Origin: Bacteroidales bacterium
GTDB taxonomy: Bacteria; Bacteroidota; Bacteroidia; Bacteroidales; UBA932
DNA length: 64,000 nucleotides
Direction: 5' to 3'
Assembly: GCA_017534745.1 (NCBI GenBank)
Contig: JAFXVX010000001.1
Span: 1-64,000 of the forward strand
Shown here: positions 63,860-64,000 of the stretch, piece by piece
How positions within the stretch are numbered: the stretch's first letter is position 1
How the letters are laid out: each line of letters starts with the position of its first letter
Notes under the pieces: generated by a model
What the model was told of the DNA's origin: nothing
The model's input: the letters and a program-made list of their open reading frames with translations, nothing else
Databases searched by the model: none
Made by a program: the position numbers and the translations under genes

Positions 63860-64000
63860 ATGCCCACACTGCAAAAAAATATCTGGACCTTTATCAAGGA
63901 GTACGCCCTGATAACCCTCGGCATACTTCTCTATGTCACGGGGTGGACCGTCTTTCTCGTCCCCAACAACCTCGTCGGCGGCGGAGTCACCGGTATAAGC
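63860..64000 (+). CDS. Second YitT/DUF161 protein, N-terminal part only
   Basis: ATG 63860 begins a frame open to the window edge. 47 residues are visible, including WTFIKEYALITLGILLYVTGWTVFLVPNNLVGGGVTGIS, which aligns closely with the start of the preceding YitT protein (LGTLIFVLGWTSFMIPSNIASGGLIG). A tandem duplication. Confidence 0.88.
   Translation, partial: MPTLQKNIWTFIKEYALITLGILLYVTGWTVFLVPNNLVGGGVTGIS

Overview
The window looks like a chromosomal segment of an uncultured, fairly GC-rich Bacteroidales bacterium (phylum Bacteroidota). Several things support this. A Bat operon end, DUF4493/PCMD lipoproteins, a FISUMP-type lipoprotein, a Bacteroidota-type topoisomerase IV subunit B and DUF2795 are all present. 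Many genes are preceded by the Bacteroidota promoter TTTG-N19..21-TAnnTTTG instead of -35/-10 boxes. GC-rich third positions also explain the long antisense shadow ORFs. A more exact placement (for example a Cryptobacteroides- or Alistipes-like lineage) is a guess. No rRNA, tRNA, CRISPR array, prophage or complete IS was seen.

Layout. 1-2890: end of a Bat (aerotolerance) operon, a partial BatC and a BatD-BatE fusion. 2893-8074: GH2 beta-galactosidase and an OmpA-like/TPR lipoprotein. 8115-9186: a RAYT-like HUH transposase whose 3' end forms one arm of a long hairpin. 9187-14901: housekeeping run bcp, greA, HIT, redox-dead thioredoxin-like lipoprotein, nadD, HprK-like P-loop protein, SpoU methyltransferase and murB. 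14914-19245: divergent CDF transporter, then CYTH, glyA, rpiB and truB; truB carries an in-frame palindromic repeat. 19290-23412: fba, trpS and a CopA-type ATPase lacking its nucleotide-binding domain. 23414-29954: beta-propeller lipoprotein/TonB receptor pair (possibly BtuG/BtuB-like) and a giant repeat lipoprotein. 30053-31217: rpsF-rpsR-rplI with a leader hairpin. 31266-35453 (minus): topoisomerase IV B, acyltransferase, acyl-CoA ligase. 35624-43836: a tightly packed five-gene DUF4493/PCMD lipoprotein plus outer-membrane-barrel operon of unknown role, running into relA and uvrB. 48272-56611: ompA, a HAD phosphatase, fadD-like, htpG, folE, DUF2795 and rmuC. 56550-64000: Y-family polymerase with a shortened partner, SPOR lipoprotein, M28-like/TonB fusion, leuS and tandem YitT genes.

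The most unusual signals are: (1) an exactly identical 31-bp promoter, spacer included, in front of bcp and the CDF transporter, each preceded by a different long hairpin; the first hairpin overlaps the RAYT stop region; (2) a Bacteroidota interspersed palindrome read through in frame inside truB, with relatives at 26.6, 49.6 and 52.4 kb; (3) a CopA ATPase with only 46 residues between its DKTGT and TGD motifs; (4) the DUF4493/PCMD surface operon; (5) BatD-BatE fusion, an M28-like domain without its metal ligands fused to a TonB C-terminal domain, and a Rel enzyme with a damaged hydrolase site. All functional assignments come from reading the sequence and knowledge of the families; no database search was run.
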